A program made the position numbers and the translations under genes. A stretch of 39,047 nt of DNA, from the IMG/VR virus record IMGVR_UViG_3300025087_000022, positions 1 through 39,047 of that record; one strand, written 5' to 3'. The DNA is from a virus. Shown piece after piece: positions 20,053 through 28,185 of this stretch. The notes beneath the pieces were generated by a model. It was not told the DNA's origin. It searched no databases and saw only the letters and a program-made list of their open reading frames with translations. Within the stretch, counting starts at the first letter, position 1. Every line of letters starts with the position of its first letter.

Positions 20053-20152
20053 TAATGAAAGCTCGTATCTGGTTTCATAGCAGTGTTAATTGCATAGCCG
20101 TCATGGGCCGGTGCTTTTTAATAACTGCTTGAAGCTGGATACGAGTTTTTTT
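20030..20152 (+). ncRNA. Rod-like small RNA ending in intrinsic terminator
   Basis: CTCGTATC (20062-20069) pairs with GATACGAG (20138-20145), followed by T7 (20146-20152). The stem continues inward with interruptions (GCAG/CTGC, then TTAATTGCA/TGCTTTTTAA and GCCG/CGGT), giving a long rod of about 85 nt. With the promoter at 20018 it forms a unit of about 120 nt with no ORF. A small regulatory RNA or a strong attenuator before the structural genes. Confidence 0.55.
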
Positions 20153-20156
20153 AATT

Positions 20157-20281
20157 CTCCCGGGTTGGCTCGCCGCGTTCTGAATCATAAACGCTAGAGA
20201 GCTGACAAAGTGATGGCTAAGCCGGGGACTTGTTCTGCTGGCAATAGCGTTGCCCGGATGAAGAATCCGGGAGAGATAGAA
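20157..20281 (+). promoter_or_regulatory. Structured 5' leader with alternative pairings over the ribosome site
   Basis: CTCCCGG (20157-20163) can pair with CCGGGAG (20267-20273), or CCCGGAT (20253-20259) can pair with ATCCGGG (20265-20271). Both use the GGGAG of the ribosome site (20269-20275) of the gene at 20282. Hairpin GGCAA-TAGCG-TTGCC (20240-20254) has a loop that can pair with CGCTA (20192-20196), and GCGTT/AACGC (20175/20190) competes. A mutually exclusive fold of this kind suggests a riboswitch, protein-sensing leader or other translation switch. Confidence 0.45.
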
Positions 20282-20410
20282 ATGAATCAAACAGGTGATG
20301 TAAAACTGAAAACAACAAAACCGAAACGGCCGGTAACTTTTAATTTGAATAATAAGGCAGAAATCAAGGAATATTTTGAAAAACATTTTAAAGACGGACG
20401 GAACAGATGA
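20282..20410 (+). CDS. 42-residue basic protein
   Basis: MNQTGDVKLKTTKPKRPVTF then NLNNKAEIKEYFEKHFKDGR. Start 20282 has GGGAGAG six bases upstream; an in-frame ATG at 20210 lies inside the structured leader and lacks such a site. Basic N-terminal half, helical C-terminal half. Overlaps the next start (ATGA). First rightward gene. Confidence 0.6.
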   Translation: MNQTGDVKLKTTKPKRPVTFNLNNKAEIKEYFEKHFKDGRNR

Positions 20411-20667
20411 CAGTATACATGCATTTACAAAACCGAGAATATATTAAAACATTTTCTTTTTTTCCGCACAGGTGGACAAGTCCATTTCAATGGCAAATAA
20501 ACAACCCCGCCAACGATGACAGAAAGTTTTACTGGAAAGCCAGAATGTTTAAAACAGGAGTAGCCCATGAATTTAGAGATGGATTACTTTATGAAGAATT
20601 TAAAGAGTGTTTTTTGTTGAATTTGTGGATTAGGCTTAAATTTTTTATGAAAAGAAGATTCATATGA
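20407..20667 (+). CDS. 86-residue hypothetical protein
   Basis: Aromatic-rich (FSFFPHRWTSPFQWQINNPA) with FYWKARMFKTGVAHEF and a hydrophobic basic end (WIRLKFFMKRRFI). Linked to both neighbours by ATGA overlaps. No family recognised. Confidence 0.6.
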   Translation: MTVYMHLQNREYIKTFSFFPHRWTSPFQWQINNPANDDRKFYWKARMFKTGVAHEFRDGLLYEEFKECFLLNLWIRLKFFMKRRFI

Positions 20668-20777
20668 GATTTATAAAAGCATTATTGACAGCTTACGTTT
20701 ATATAACTTTATTTTTGGGAGTAGTTGCGGAGATATTTATATTTTTGGCGTTAAGGGAAATAATAAATATTTTCTAA
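20664..20777 (+). CDS. 37-residue membrane peptide
   Basis: MRFIKALLTAYVYITLFLGV continuing hydrophobic, ending LREIINIF: a single membrane helix. ATGA overlap with the upstream gene. Its place before the terminase does not explain a role. Confidence 0.5.
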   Translation: MRFIKALLTAYVYITLFLGVVAEIFIFLALREIINIF

Positions 20778-20810
20778 GGTTAAATAATAAAATAAATTAA
20801 ATATAAAACA

Positions 20811-21083
20811 ATGGCACGTCCGTTAGGCAGTACCAATTTACCCAAAATAAGAGACTATCTCGGACAGGATAGGATAGATAAGCTGACTGAAAAAGCTTAT
20901 AAAATGGCCATGGAAAAAGACGATAGCGTATTGATGAAATTTATGTTAGAGCAGATTTACGGTAAAGCACCGCAACCAGTAACTGGACCAGATGGAGGGG
21001 GAGTGGAATTAAAACCCCTATTAGTTGAATTTGTAAATGGAAAACAAGATTCAGATACCAATCGAGTTCAAGAGACTGTTTGA
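20811..21083 (+). CDS. Terminase small subunit-like protein
   Basis: 90 residues. MARPLGSTNLPKIRDYLGQD (GRPxGSxN-type basic N-terminus), a helical middle, and YGKAPQPVTGPDGGG, a tail common in small proteins directly before large terminases. Overlaps the large subunit gene by 47 bp. Expected to recognise phage DNA and start packaging. Confidence 0.65.
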   Translation: MARPLGSTNLPKIRDYLGQDRIDKLTEKAYKMAMEKDDSVLMKFMLEQIYGKAPQPVTGPDGGGVELKPLLVEFVNGKQDSDTNRVQETV

Positions 21084-22266
21084 TAACGACTGGCGAGAAG
21101 CGGCAATTTGGGGCGGCAGATATAGCCTTAAGTCCCATACAGTAGCTCGCTTTCTTTTGATAAGGGCTAGGCAAGACAAAAACCGGATAGCCTGTTTAAG
21201 GGAATTTCAAAACTCCATTGCGGAAAGTTCTTATCAGCTTTTAGTGGATTTAATCAGGACATACCGTTTGAGTGATTTCGATGTAACTAACAATTCGATA
21301 ATCAATAAATATAACGGCTCAGATTTTCTTTTTAAAGGACTTTATCACAATGAACAAAGCATTAAGTCCATTGAGGGCATCGACCTCGCCTGGGTAGAGG
21401 AAGCACAAACAGTATCGTCCAAAAGTTTGGAGGTCTTAGCACCGACAGTCAGAAAGAAAGGGTCTAAAATAATCTATACTTATAACCGTTTGCTGGAAGA
21501 CGACCCCGTTCATCAACGCTTGGTAATCGAGGGCAGGCCGGACACATTGAAAATCAACGTCAATTACGATATAGCGGAAAAATACGACTGGATGCCGGAA
21601 GTAATTAAAAAAGAGATTGAAGATGATAAACAGAATCGACCATCTCTTTACAAACATAAATGGCTCGGCGAGCCGAGCAGTACAGAAAGAAAGATATTTA
21701 AAAACTGGCAACAGATAGACACCGTGCCGCATGAAGCCCGGCTGGAAGTGAGAGGTTTGGACTTTGGTTATTCCAACGATCCGACTGCTATCGTGGATGT
21801 TTATTACTATAACGGCGGCTGGATATTCGATGAGGTGTGTTATCTGAAAGGATTGAGCAACAAGCAGATAGCGGATATTTTGAAAGCTGAAGAAAAAGCG
21901 AGCGTTCTTACTAAGGCGGACAGCGCCGAACCAAAGAGCATTGATGAAATCAGAAATTACGGCGTTTCTATCTTTCCGTCCATTAAGGGACAAGGGAGTG
22001 TCAATAAGGGCATTCAGTTCGTGCAAGGCCAGAAATGTTTCGTAACCAAGAGAAGCCAGAATCTCTGGAAAGAATACATGAGTTATCTCTGGAAAGAGGA
22101 CAAGGACGGTCGGATATTAAACATCCCGGAAGATATTTTTAATCATTTAATGGATGCGATTAGATACGCTTTGGATGACAAGATAAATCAGTATGAACCA
22201 AGGGTCAGCAATTTCAACAGCGAGTTTGGCCGCGAAGAACCGGTTAAAACAAGGTTTAGATATTAA
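21037..22266 (+). CDS. terL: Terminase large subunit (PBSX-type)
   Basis: 409 residues. Walker A-like WGGRYSLKSH (25-34, with Y and L where GSGKS-type loops have small residues), Walker B IDLAWVEEA (115-123), coupling segment YTYNRLLEDDP. The nuclease domain starts at VRGLDFGYSNDPTA (Asp242), with KADSAEP (Asp295) and HLMDAIRYAL as further metal ligands. The ATPase pumps DNA into the prohead and the nuclease cuts it. Followed by a small gene and the portal. Confidence 0.9.
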   Translation: MENKIQIPIEFKRLFDNDWREAAIWGGRYSLKSHTVARFLLIRARQDKNRIACLREFQNSIAESSYQLLVDLIRTYRLSDFDVTNNSIINKYNGSDFLFKGLYHNEQSIKSIEGIDLAWVEEAQTVSSKSLEVLAPTVRKKGSKIIYTYNRLLEDDPVHQRLVIEGRPDTLKINVNYDIAEKYDWMPEVIKKEIEDDKQNRPSLYKHKWLGEPSSTERKIFKNWQQIDTVPHEARLEVRGLDFGYSNDPTAIVDVYYYNGGWIFDEVCYLKGLSNKQIADILKAEEKASVLTKADSAEPKSIDEIRNYGVSIFPSIKGQGSVNKGIQFVQGQKCFVTKRSQNLWKEYMSYLWKEDKDGRILNIPEDIFNHLMDAIRYALDDKINQYEPRVSNFNSEFGREEPVKTRFRY

Positions 22267-22270
22267 ATAT

Positions 22271-22459
22271 ATGCAATCTGTACAGTGTCCTCAAAAACAA
22301 AGAGCTTGCATACACATGAAAAAAGACAGTTATTGCAGTTTGGAAAAACCTAAGATTTATTTTTCTTTAGGTATCCAACATAAGGGGGACTGGGCGCCTA
22401 GAGGTAGTCATGGTTGTAATGACCTCGATTTCAAACCGGTCCACGAGGAAATTATATAG
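22271..22459 (+). CDS. 62-residue Cys/His protein
   Basis: MQSVQCPQKQRACIHMKKDS, then YCSLEKPKIYFSLG and GSHGCNDLDF. Four to five cysteines and two histidines could bind zinc. Starts four bases after the terminase stop. An in-frame start at 22193 would lie inside the terminase. Unknown. Confidence 0.5.
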   Translation: MQSVQCPQKQRACIHMKKDSYCSLEKPKIYFSLGIQHKGDWAPRGSHGCNDLDFKPVHEEII

Positions 22460-22475
22460 GCGGGGGCTTATATAA

Positions 22476-24152
22476 ATGGAAAAAACACAATCGGAAATCG
22501 TAAATAAAATACTTAGCGAAAAAGAGTATTTTATTAACTGTTCGCAAACCAAGCGGGCGAATTGGCGCGATTATTACGAGGCTTACAATTCTAAGGACTC
22601 AAGTGCAGATAATCCTTTTCTCTCTAATCTTTATATCCCTAAATGCCATGAAGCGGTAGAATTACTGGCCGCTTTTTTAGCGGGCAAAAACCAAAATATC
22701 ACCGTGTCCCCGGATGGACGAGGTGATACGATGAAAGCTAAGGTGGCTGAAAAGTTATTGACTTTCCAATGGCACAAGGTGCTGTATGCCCATGACAAGA
22801 TAGTCAAATGGGTCAAACAGGCGATATTATTCGGCAACGGCTTTATGAAAGTAGGTTGGAACATGGAAGGGGACAAGGATGAGCCTTTCATGCAGGTTAT
22901 CGGTATTGACCAGTTATTTGCTGACTATTATACGGACAATCTACAGGAAAGCCCGGTAATCCATCGTATTGTGAAAGACCTGGACTGCATTAAGGAGGAC
23001 ACGCGCTATAATGACAACCGAAAAAAACTAATTCCATTAACTGACAGCGACATTGAGGAAGATGAAACCAAATTTTCCAATTCTGATGATACTGTTTATT
23101 CGGAAAAACCGCAGGGCAACCGGGGCGAACTGTTGGAATACTGGACAGCTGACAACAAGAAGATAATTACCATCGGCCAAACCGACCTGGGATGGGTGGA
23201 GTTAAGGAACATCCTTAATCCCAACAAAGACCAGGACAACAAACAATTCAAGCCATTCGTCAAGATGAAGTTTAAGACCAATCCCTTGCCGAACCGCATG
23301 TACGATACGGGCGGGATTGAACCAGCCTTGCACATTCAGAAAGCCTTTAATGACGCAGTCCGGGAGTTTTTGGACAATGCCATGCTGATTAACAATAAGG
23401 GCTGGATTGTGAGAAAGACCGCTGGGATTTCACCGAAAGACTTGGTAAGAAAACCGGGCTTTATCATTAAGACTGACGACATCAATGCTGACATTAGAAG
23501 CGAAGAGGTGGGGGATATTAAGGCTTCCATGTTTGATATGATTCAGTTCCTTGATAACGAATTTCAGCAGGCCTCCATGGTCATTAACCTTTTAAAAGGT
23601 ATTGCTAGCGCTGACACGGCTACCGAAGCCGCTATCGGCCAGCAGAATGTCCAGACTATGCTTGATTTGGTGGACTCGAATATTAAGGATGCTTTCCATC
23701 AACTAGGGCAAATGCTCATGGATTTGAACATTGCTAACCTAACGAGCAAGACCACTATCAAAATATTGGACGACGATAAACAGACCATGTTCATGGATGT
23801 GGAACCGGAAACTATCAAAGGCAAGTTTGATGTAACTATCTCCGCCGATCGTCCGGCTTCTGAGTCAAAAGCGGTCCGGCAAAAGCAACTGTTAGATTTC
23901 TTAGCGATAGTAAGAAATGACCCAGTGGTCATGCAAACATATCCGGATTTAACCATTAAAATATATAAAGAGTGGCTTACTCAGGCGGGGTTTAGCGACA
24001 TTGATTACTTCTTTGAAAAGCAAGAACAGGCGCAATCTGATCCGTTCGGTCTAATGCCCGGCGGAGGCGAAAACAGGGGCGCCGGGCTTACGCCGGGAGC
24101 AATCGGACAGTCAGCTAATAGCCCGATGATTAATCCGCAAACCAATATATGA
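22476..24152 (+). CDS. Portal protein
   Basis: 558 residues. Early helical part with NWRDYYEAYNSKD, then FLAGKNQNITVSPDGRGD and WVKQAILFGNGFMKVGW, the clip-proximal strand block found in P22/podovirus portals. The middle has YDTGGIEPALHIQKAFNDAV and AIGQQNVQTMLDLVDSNIKD (stem and wing helices). C-terminal Gln/Gly-rich tail. Forms the 12-mer ring at the packaging vertex. Order terminase, portal, scaffold, capsid supports it. Stop overlaps the next ATG. Confidence 0.85.
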   Translation: MEKTQSEIVNKILSEKEYFINCSQTKRANWRDYYEAYNSKDSSADNPFLSNLYIPKCHEAVELLAAFLAGKNQNITVSPDGRGDTMKAKVAEKLLTFQWHKVLYAHDKIVKWVKQAILFGNGFMKVGWNMEGDKDEPFMQVIGIDQLFADYYTDNLQESPVIHRIVKDLDCIKEDTRYNDNRKKLIPLTDSDIEEDETKFSNSDDTVYSEKPQGNRGELLEYWTADNKKIITIGQTDLGWVELRNILNPNKDQDNKQFKPFVKMKFKTNPLPNRMYDTGGIEPALHIQKAFNDAVREFLDNAMLINNKGWIVRKTAGISPKDLVRKPGFIIKTDDINADIRSEEVGDIKASMFDMIQFLDNEFQQASMVINLLKGIASADTATEAAIGQQNVQTMLDLVDSNIKDAFHQLGQMLMDLNIANLTSKTTIKILDDDKQTMFMDVEPETIKGKFDVTISADRPASESKAVRQKQLLDFLAIVRNDPVVMQTYPDLTIKIYKEWLTQAGFSDIDYFFEKQEQAQSDPFGLMPGGGENRGAGLTPGAIGQSANSPMINPQTNI

Positions 24153-24328
24153 CATTCAAAGTAACCAAAAAAGAAAATATGTTTTTCGTCCAGCGGGATG
24201 TAGATAATCAGGTATTTCTGCGCTCAAGGGATAAGAACGAAGCCATCGCGCACGCTAAAAAATTAAGTGAAGAAGAAAACGAATGGAAACAGGGCAAGAC
24301 AATCGAGATATTCGAGACGAAAAGCTAA
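24149..24328 (+). CDS. 59-residue hypothetical protein
   Basis: MTFKVTKKENMFFVQRDVDN, then charged helix AIAHAKKLSEEENEWKQG, then a strand. ATGA overlap with the portal stop. Beta-helix-beta layout, unknown role. Confidence 0.55.
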   Translation: MTFKVTKKENMFFVQRDVDNQVFLRSRDKNEAIAHAKKLSEEENEWKQGKTIEIFETKS

Positions 24329-24501
24329 ACGACATCCTTGTAATGCTTGCGAGCAGGGGCTGGCAATGCGTAAAGGAAGAAGTTGATAGATACAAAGAAA
24401 TGTTCCTTAATAGCACTGAGGATAACGTGGTTGATAATTTAAGGAAATACAAGACCATTAAAGACTTTATCGCCACGATAGAAGACAACCTTAATAATTA
24501 A
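24283..24501 (+). CDS. 72-residue hypothetical protein
   Basis: Helical and charged (DEKLNDILVMLASRGWQCVK, then VDRYKEMFLNSTEDNVVDNL). Overlaps the upstream gene by 46 bp. Small protein between portal and scaffold genes, possibly head related. Confidence 0.5.
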   Translation: METGQDNRDIRDEKLNDILVMLASRGWQCVKEEVDRYKEMFLNSTEDNVVDNLRKYKTIKDFIATIEDNLNN

Positions 24502-24510
24502 ACATATATT

Positions 24511-25188
24511 ATGGACGAAATCCAAACTCCCGAAGAAACTTCGGAGATCAATGTTGAGATGAACATTGAGGGTACGGAACCTGAGGGAACGGAGGCGAAC
24601 GAGGAAACGCCGCCTGCTAAAGAGCCGGAAGTGGACTACAAAGAAAAGTTCACCGCTTCAGCCAAAGAGGCGCAAAGACTGGCACAAGAGCAGAAAGACC
24701 TCCAAGCTAAAGTAGAGGCTGACCGAACCCGCCTCGAACGGCTTGAAGCCGAAAAAGCAGACCTTGAAAATAGATTCAAGGAAGAGAAACCGGAAGAGTA
24801 CGATGTCATGCAGACTAAAAGAGAGCTGGAAACCATTAAGCGAGACCTAGTGGTACAAAAAGAAGAAACAGCTCTTAATGCCTTCCTGGCGGAAAATTCC
24901 GAAGCCCCCAAGGAACAAAAAGAGGTTCTACGCAAGCTCGGCAGGGCGAACCCTAACCTTTCATACGGTCAGATATGGTCAGACATAGTCAAACCGATAA
25001 TGGAAGCCGGGGCCGCTCAATACGGCAGTAAACAAGCCGAGAAAAAGACCACCCAACCGGAAACGGGCAAGGGGTCAACTGCCTCTCCCGATGAAGACCT
25101 GGATTTACAAGCCTTAAACAAGCTTCCGTTATCGGAACGCAAAAAGAGGTTGGAAAAAATCCTGGCTAAGGGAGACTTAATATTATAA
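24511..25188 (+). CDS. Scaffolding-like protein
   Basis: 225 residues. Acidic, Glu/Thr-rich N-terminus (residues 1-45), long coiled-coil (about 46-130, KEAQRLAQEQKDLQAKVEAD), a short folded segment (NPNLSYGQIWSDIVKPIMEA), and a basic C-terminus (PLSERKKRLEKILAKGD). This composition and the position before the capsid gene are typical of scaffold proteins that guide shell assembly. Confidence 0.75.
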   Translation: MDEIQTPEETSEINVEMNIEGTEPEGTEANEETPPAKEPEVDYKEKFTASAKEAQRLAQEQKDLQAKVEADRTRLERLEAEKADLENRFKEEKPEEYDVMQTKRELETIKRDLVVQKEETALNAFLAENSEAPKEQKEVLRKLGRANPNLSYGQIWSDIVKPIMEAGAAQYGSKQAEKKTTQPETGKGSTASPDEDLDLQALNKLPLSERKKRLEKILAKGDLIL

Positions 25189-25220
25189 ACGATCTTTAGA
25201 CGGGAAAAGATTAAAAAAAG

Positions 25221-26138
25221 ATGGCAGGAGTCGGAACAACTACTACGACCGCCTCAGCTCTTCGCCAATATTGGCATGATTTCTTCCTGGAAAACCTTTA
25301 TGCGGCTTTCACCCTTAAAGGTTTAACCAAGAAGACGACTGTCGGTAAAGGGCAAGGCAAAGTCGTTTGGTGGTACGGCATTACTAAAGTTTCTCCGGCA
25401 GGAGCGGCTTTAAGTGAAGGGGCAGACCCGGCGGCAACTTCGTCCGCGGCGCGCAGAGTGTCTGGTACGCTGGCCGAATACGGCAAGCTGGTCAAAAACT
25501 CGCGGCTGTTGATGGATACCGCTATTCAGGGAACGAGAGAACAAATCATGAAGGATTTGGCGATGGACGCAGGTAAACTGTTAAACGATACCGTGTTGGG
25601 CAAAGCCCTGGGCGGTACGAACGTGGTTTACGCAGGAGGCAAAGTTATCAGGTCTGACGTTGTAGAAGCCAACACAGCTACTATAGACGAGGTTAGGAAG
25701 TGCGTGCGCTTGCTGAAGCTGTCGTCGGCCGAGCCTTTCGAGGATGGCTACTTTGTGGCTTTAGTCCACCCGGATGTCGCTTATGACCTTATGAGCGATT
25801 CCAAATGGCTGGATATTTCCAAGTACCGGGATTCTGTAAAATATGACATCCCCGGCGAGGTCGGACGCTTGTATGGCGTACGCTTCGTGGAAGACCCGAC
25901 CATTCAGGTGCTTCTCAACTCCGGTTCAGCTAACACCGATATTTACCGGACGCCGATCTTCGGTAAGAACTTTATCGGTCAGTCTGAAATGGGCGGTCTG
26001 GAAATCGTTATCAACGAACCAGGCCGAAACTCAGAACTGCGGCAGTTCAATACTTACGGATTCCGCTTCGTTATGGCTACAGAGATTTTGCACAACGCGA
26101 GGGGTGTCCGTTTGGAATCAAACGCGACTTTAGCGTAA
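25221..26138 (+). CDS. Major capsid protein (N4gp56 type)
   Basis: 305 residues. TTTTASALRQYWHDFFLENL (N-arm), KGQGKVVWWYGITKVSPAGA, LSEGADPAATSSAARRVSGT, and FVALVHPDVAYDLMSDSKW: the strand and P-domain motifs of N4gp56-family capsid proteins. VVINEPGRNSE-like loops and a C-terminal FRFVMATEILHNARG complete the HK97-type fold. Forms the icosahedral shell. Followed by hairpins at 26146-26249. Confidence 0.88.
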   Translation: MAGVGTTTTTASALRQYWHDFFLENLYAAFTLKGLTKKTTVGKGQGKVVWWYGITKVSPAGAALSEGADPAATSSAARRVSGTLAEYGKLVKNSRLLMDTAIQGTREQIMKDLAMDAGKLLNDTVLGKALGGTNVVYAGGKVIRSDVVEANTATIDEVRKCVRLLKLSSAEPFEDGYFVALVHPDVAYDLMSDSKWLDISKYRDSVKYDIPGEVGRLYGVRFVEDPTIQVLLNSGSANTDIYRTPIFGKNFIGQSEMGGLEIVINEPGRNSELRQFNTYGFRFVMATEILHNARGVRLESNATLA

Positions 26139-26145
26139 GATATTC

Positions 26146-26171
26146 GGGAGCCAAGGGCGACTTTGGCTCCC
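26146..26171 (+). terminator. Hairpin after major capsid gene
   Basis: GGGAGCCAA (26146-26154) and TTGGCTCCC (26163-26171), 9 bp perfect, 8 bases after the capsid stop. It lacks a T tract, so partial termination or message stabilisation for the capsid. Confidence 0.55.
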
Positions 26172-26249
26172 CGATTCTACGGACGAGAGGGACGGCGGGC
26201 GATGAAAGCCCCGCCCATTCGCCCGTCAGAAACTCATCCGTAGAATCGG
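26171..26249 (+). ncRNA. Long inverted repeat with branched interior, unit F
   Basis: CCGATTCTACGGA (26171-26183) pairs perfectly with TCCGTAGAATCGG (26237-26249). Inside, GGGCGATG pairs with CATTCGCCC-type bases and GGCGGG with CCCGCC as an alternative. It fills the gap between capsid and glycosyltransferase genes. Same design as units C and E. Confidence 0.45.
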
Positions 26250-26272
26250 TTTAATAATTAATTGCGGGGAAT

Positions 26273-27667
26273 ATGCCAAAAGTAACAGTCATCACAACTA
26301 CCTATAACCGAGCGAAGACTTTGAAGAAAACCATTCAATCGGTTTTGAATCAGTCATTTAAAGACTTTGAATATATCATTGTCAATGACGCCTCAAATGA
26401 TGACACCAAAAAAGTCTTGAATAATATCCTGGATGAACGGGTCAGGGTAATCAACCGGGAGGAGAACTTCGGCCATGACGGGCGGCCGAAGAACGAGGGA
26501 ATTTTGCACGCTAAGGGCGATTATGTAACCTTTCTTGATGATGACGATATTTACTACGAAGATGCTCTTAAAATCTTATACAAATATGCCATTCATACGG
26601 ATGCGGACGTGATTTACGGTGATTACCTGAACAATATCGGCGGCAAGAAAAAGCCCGGCTGGTCTTTGCACTTCGATGTCCAGACCTTGACTAGGATGAA
26701 TTATATCTCAATGTGCGTAGCTATGGTCAAACGAAAGTCAGTTGTGGCTGTTGGCGGCTTTGACGAGAATATCCCGCAATTCAAGGACTGGAATCTATGG
26801 TTACGGATGCAAAAGAATAATGCCGCTTTTGTGCATGTGCCGATATTCATTACTGAGGTGTTTCATCACGGCGATTCTATCAGCGAAAAGAATCCCCTAG
26901 AAATGCAAGAGGGCGGCGGTTACAAGCCTAAACATTTTAACCCGGCAGACTGCAAGATATATGCGGAAAAGACCATTTTTGGCGAAAAGCCGCCTCTAAA
27001 AGCCGCAATTTTTACTTTAACTTTGGATCGGTTGGAATATACCAAAAAGATGTACGAGGCGATGAACAGGACTGCTGGTTATAACTTTGATTGGTTTGTG
27101 CTAGACCAGGGGAGCAAGGACAGCACTAGAGAGTGGCTTTATGAAAAAGCCATCACGATTCTAGAAGATAAAAATATCGGCATTGCTAAAGGCTGGGACA
27201 GGTTGATTGAGAAAATAAGGGCAACCGATAAATATGATGTTGTAGTTAAACTGGACAATGACGCTGAAATGCTTACTAAGGGCTGGCTGAAAGATATGAT
27301 TGATATTTTTGAAAGGAACCGGAGAGTTATTTTAAGCCCTTACGTGGAGGGTTTAGACAGTCTTCCCGGCGGTGTATTGAGGCAAAGGCAGGACGGTTCA
27401 AGTCCTTATATCCTGATTAATGACCGAGTATTCGGCTTAGTGCCAAATTTAGGAGGAATCTGTTTCGCCTCGCCGATAGAGCTGTACGACGGATTTAAAT
27501 TTCCGGACGATCTAAAAGGCAATAAGGATTACTATTTGTCTAAATACGCCCAACAGCAGGGTTACGCCCTTATGTACATGGAAGAGTACCGTGTAGCGCA
27601 CATGGAGGGGACGGATGGACAACATAAGCGTTATCCTGATTATTTTAAAAAACTATATAACGTATGA
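26273..27667 (+). CDS. Two-domain GT2 glycosyltransferase
   Basis: 464 residues with two GT-A domains. The first (1-235): VTVITTTYNRAKTLKKTIQS, VNDASNDDTK, and VTFLDDDDIYY, where the DDD block (89-92) binds metal and sugar nucleotide; later FDENIPQFKDWNLWLRM is the acceptor-side ED/D motif. The second (242-464): AAIFTLTLDRLEYTKKM, LDQGSKDSTREW, VVKLDNDAEM (DxD). Transfers sugars from nucleotide donors. No signal or membrane segment, so cytosolic. Coupled to the methyltransferase by ATGA. Confidence 0.85.
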   Translation: MPKVTVITTTYNRAKTLKKTIQSVLNQSFKDFEYIIVNDASNDDTKKVLNNILDERVRVINREENFGHDGRPKNEGILHAKGDYVTFLDDDDIYYEDALKILYKYAIHTDADVIYGDYLNNIGGKKKPGWSLHFDVQTLTRMNYISMCVAMVKRKSVVAVGGFDENIPQFKDWNLWLRMQKNNAAFVHVPIFITEVFHHGDSISEKNPLEMQEGGGYKPKHFNPADCKIYAEKTIFGEKPPLKAAIFTLTLDRLEYTKKMYEAMNRTAGYNFDWFVLDQGSKDSTREWLYEKAITILEDKNIGIAKGWDRLIEKIRATDKYDVVVKLDNDAEMLTKGWLKDMIDIFERNRRVILSPYVEGLDSLPGGVLRQRQDGSSPYILINDRVFGLVPNLGGICFASPIELYDGFKFPDDLKGNKDYYLSKYAQQQGYALMYMEEYRVAHMEGTDGQHKRYPDYFKKLYNV

Positions 27668-28185
27668 ACAGCGGGGAAAGATTTACACCTTATACAAGTG
27701 AAAACAAGAACGAGCCGATACTAAATCTGGAAAGATATTATTACGCCATGCAATTCTGCAAGGACAAGAATGTGGTTGATATGGGTTGCGGCATCGGATT
27801 AGGAACTTATCTTTATTCCTTAGTGGCCAGTAAGGTCGTAGCTATAGATTACAGCCAGGGGGCGATTGATTACGCCAAGCTGTTTCCAGTTAAAAACGTG
27901 GAGTTCCTGAAACTGGACATGGAGAAAGACGATATGCCAGACGGCGATGTATTGGTGGCGATAGAGTTTTTAGAGCACCTTGACAACCCGGAGCGAATCC
28001 TTAAATTCGGTTATCCCGAAATCGTGTTTTCCGTGCCGACAGCTTCCTTGTCCATTAGTAAATGGCACAAGTATGACTTTAAAGAAGTGGGCGACATAGT
28101 AGCCTTTTTTTCCCGGTATTACGATATTGAGATATATTGTCAAAATAATATTTGGATTTATGGACACGGTAAGCTCAAAGCCTAA
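27664..28185 (+). CDS. SAM-dependent methyltransferase (class I)
   Basis: 173 residues. VVDMGCGIGLGTYLYSLVAS (motif I, Asp39 with GCGIG), KVVAIDYSQGAIDYAK (motif II, acidic end of strand 2), FLKLDMEKDD and EFLEHLDNPERIL. Folds like small-molecule methyltransferases of the UbiE type. The sugar module around it suggests that it methylates a glycan or sugar; the substrate is inferred. It overlaps the next gene by 26 bp. Confidence 0.8.
   Translation: MNSGERFTPYTSENKNEPILNLERYYYAMQFCKDKNVVDMGCGIGLGTYLYSLVASKVVAIDYSQGAIDYAKLFPVKNVEFLKLDMEKDDMPDGDVLVAIEFLEHLDNPERILKFGYPEIVFSVPTASLSISKWHKYDFKEVGDIVAFFSRYYDIEIYCQNNIWIYGHGKLKA

Noticed and set aside
21436-22026. 196-residue minus-strand frame inside the terminase
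   Set aside because: Shadow of the large terminase; no motifs and opposite to the late transcript.
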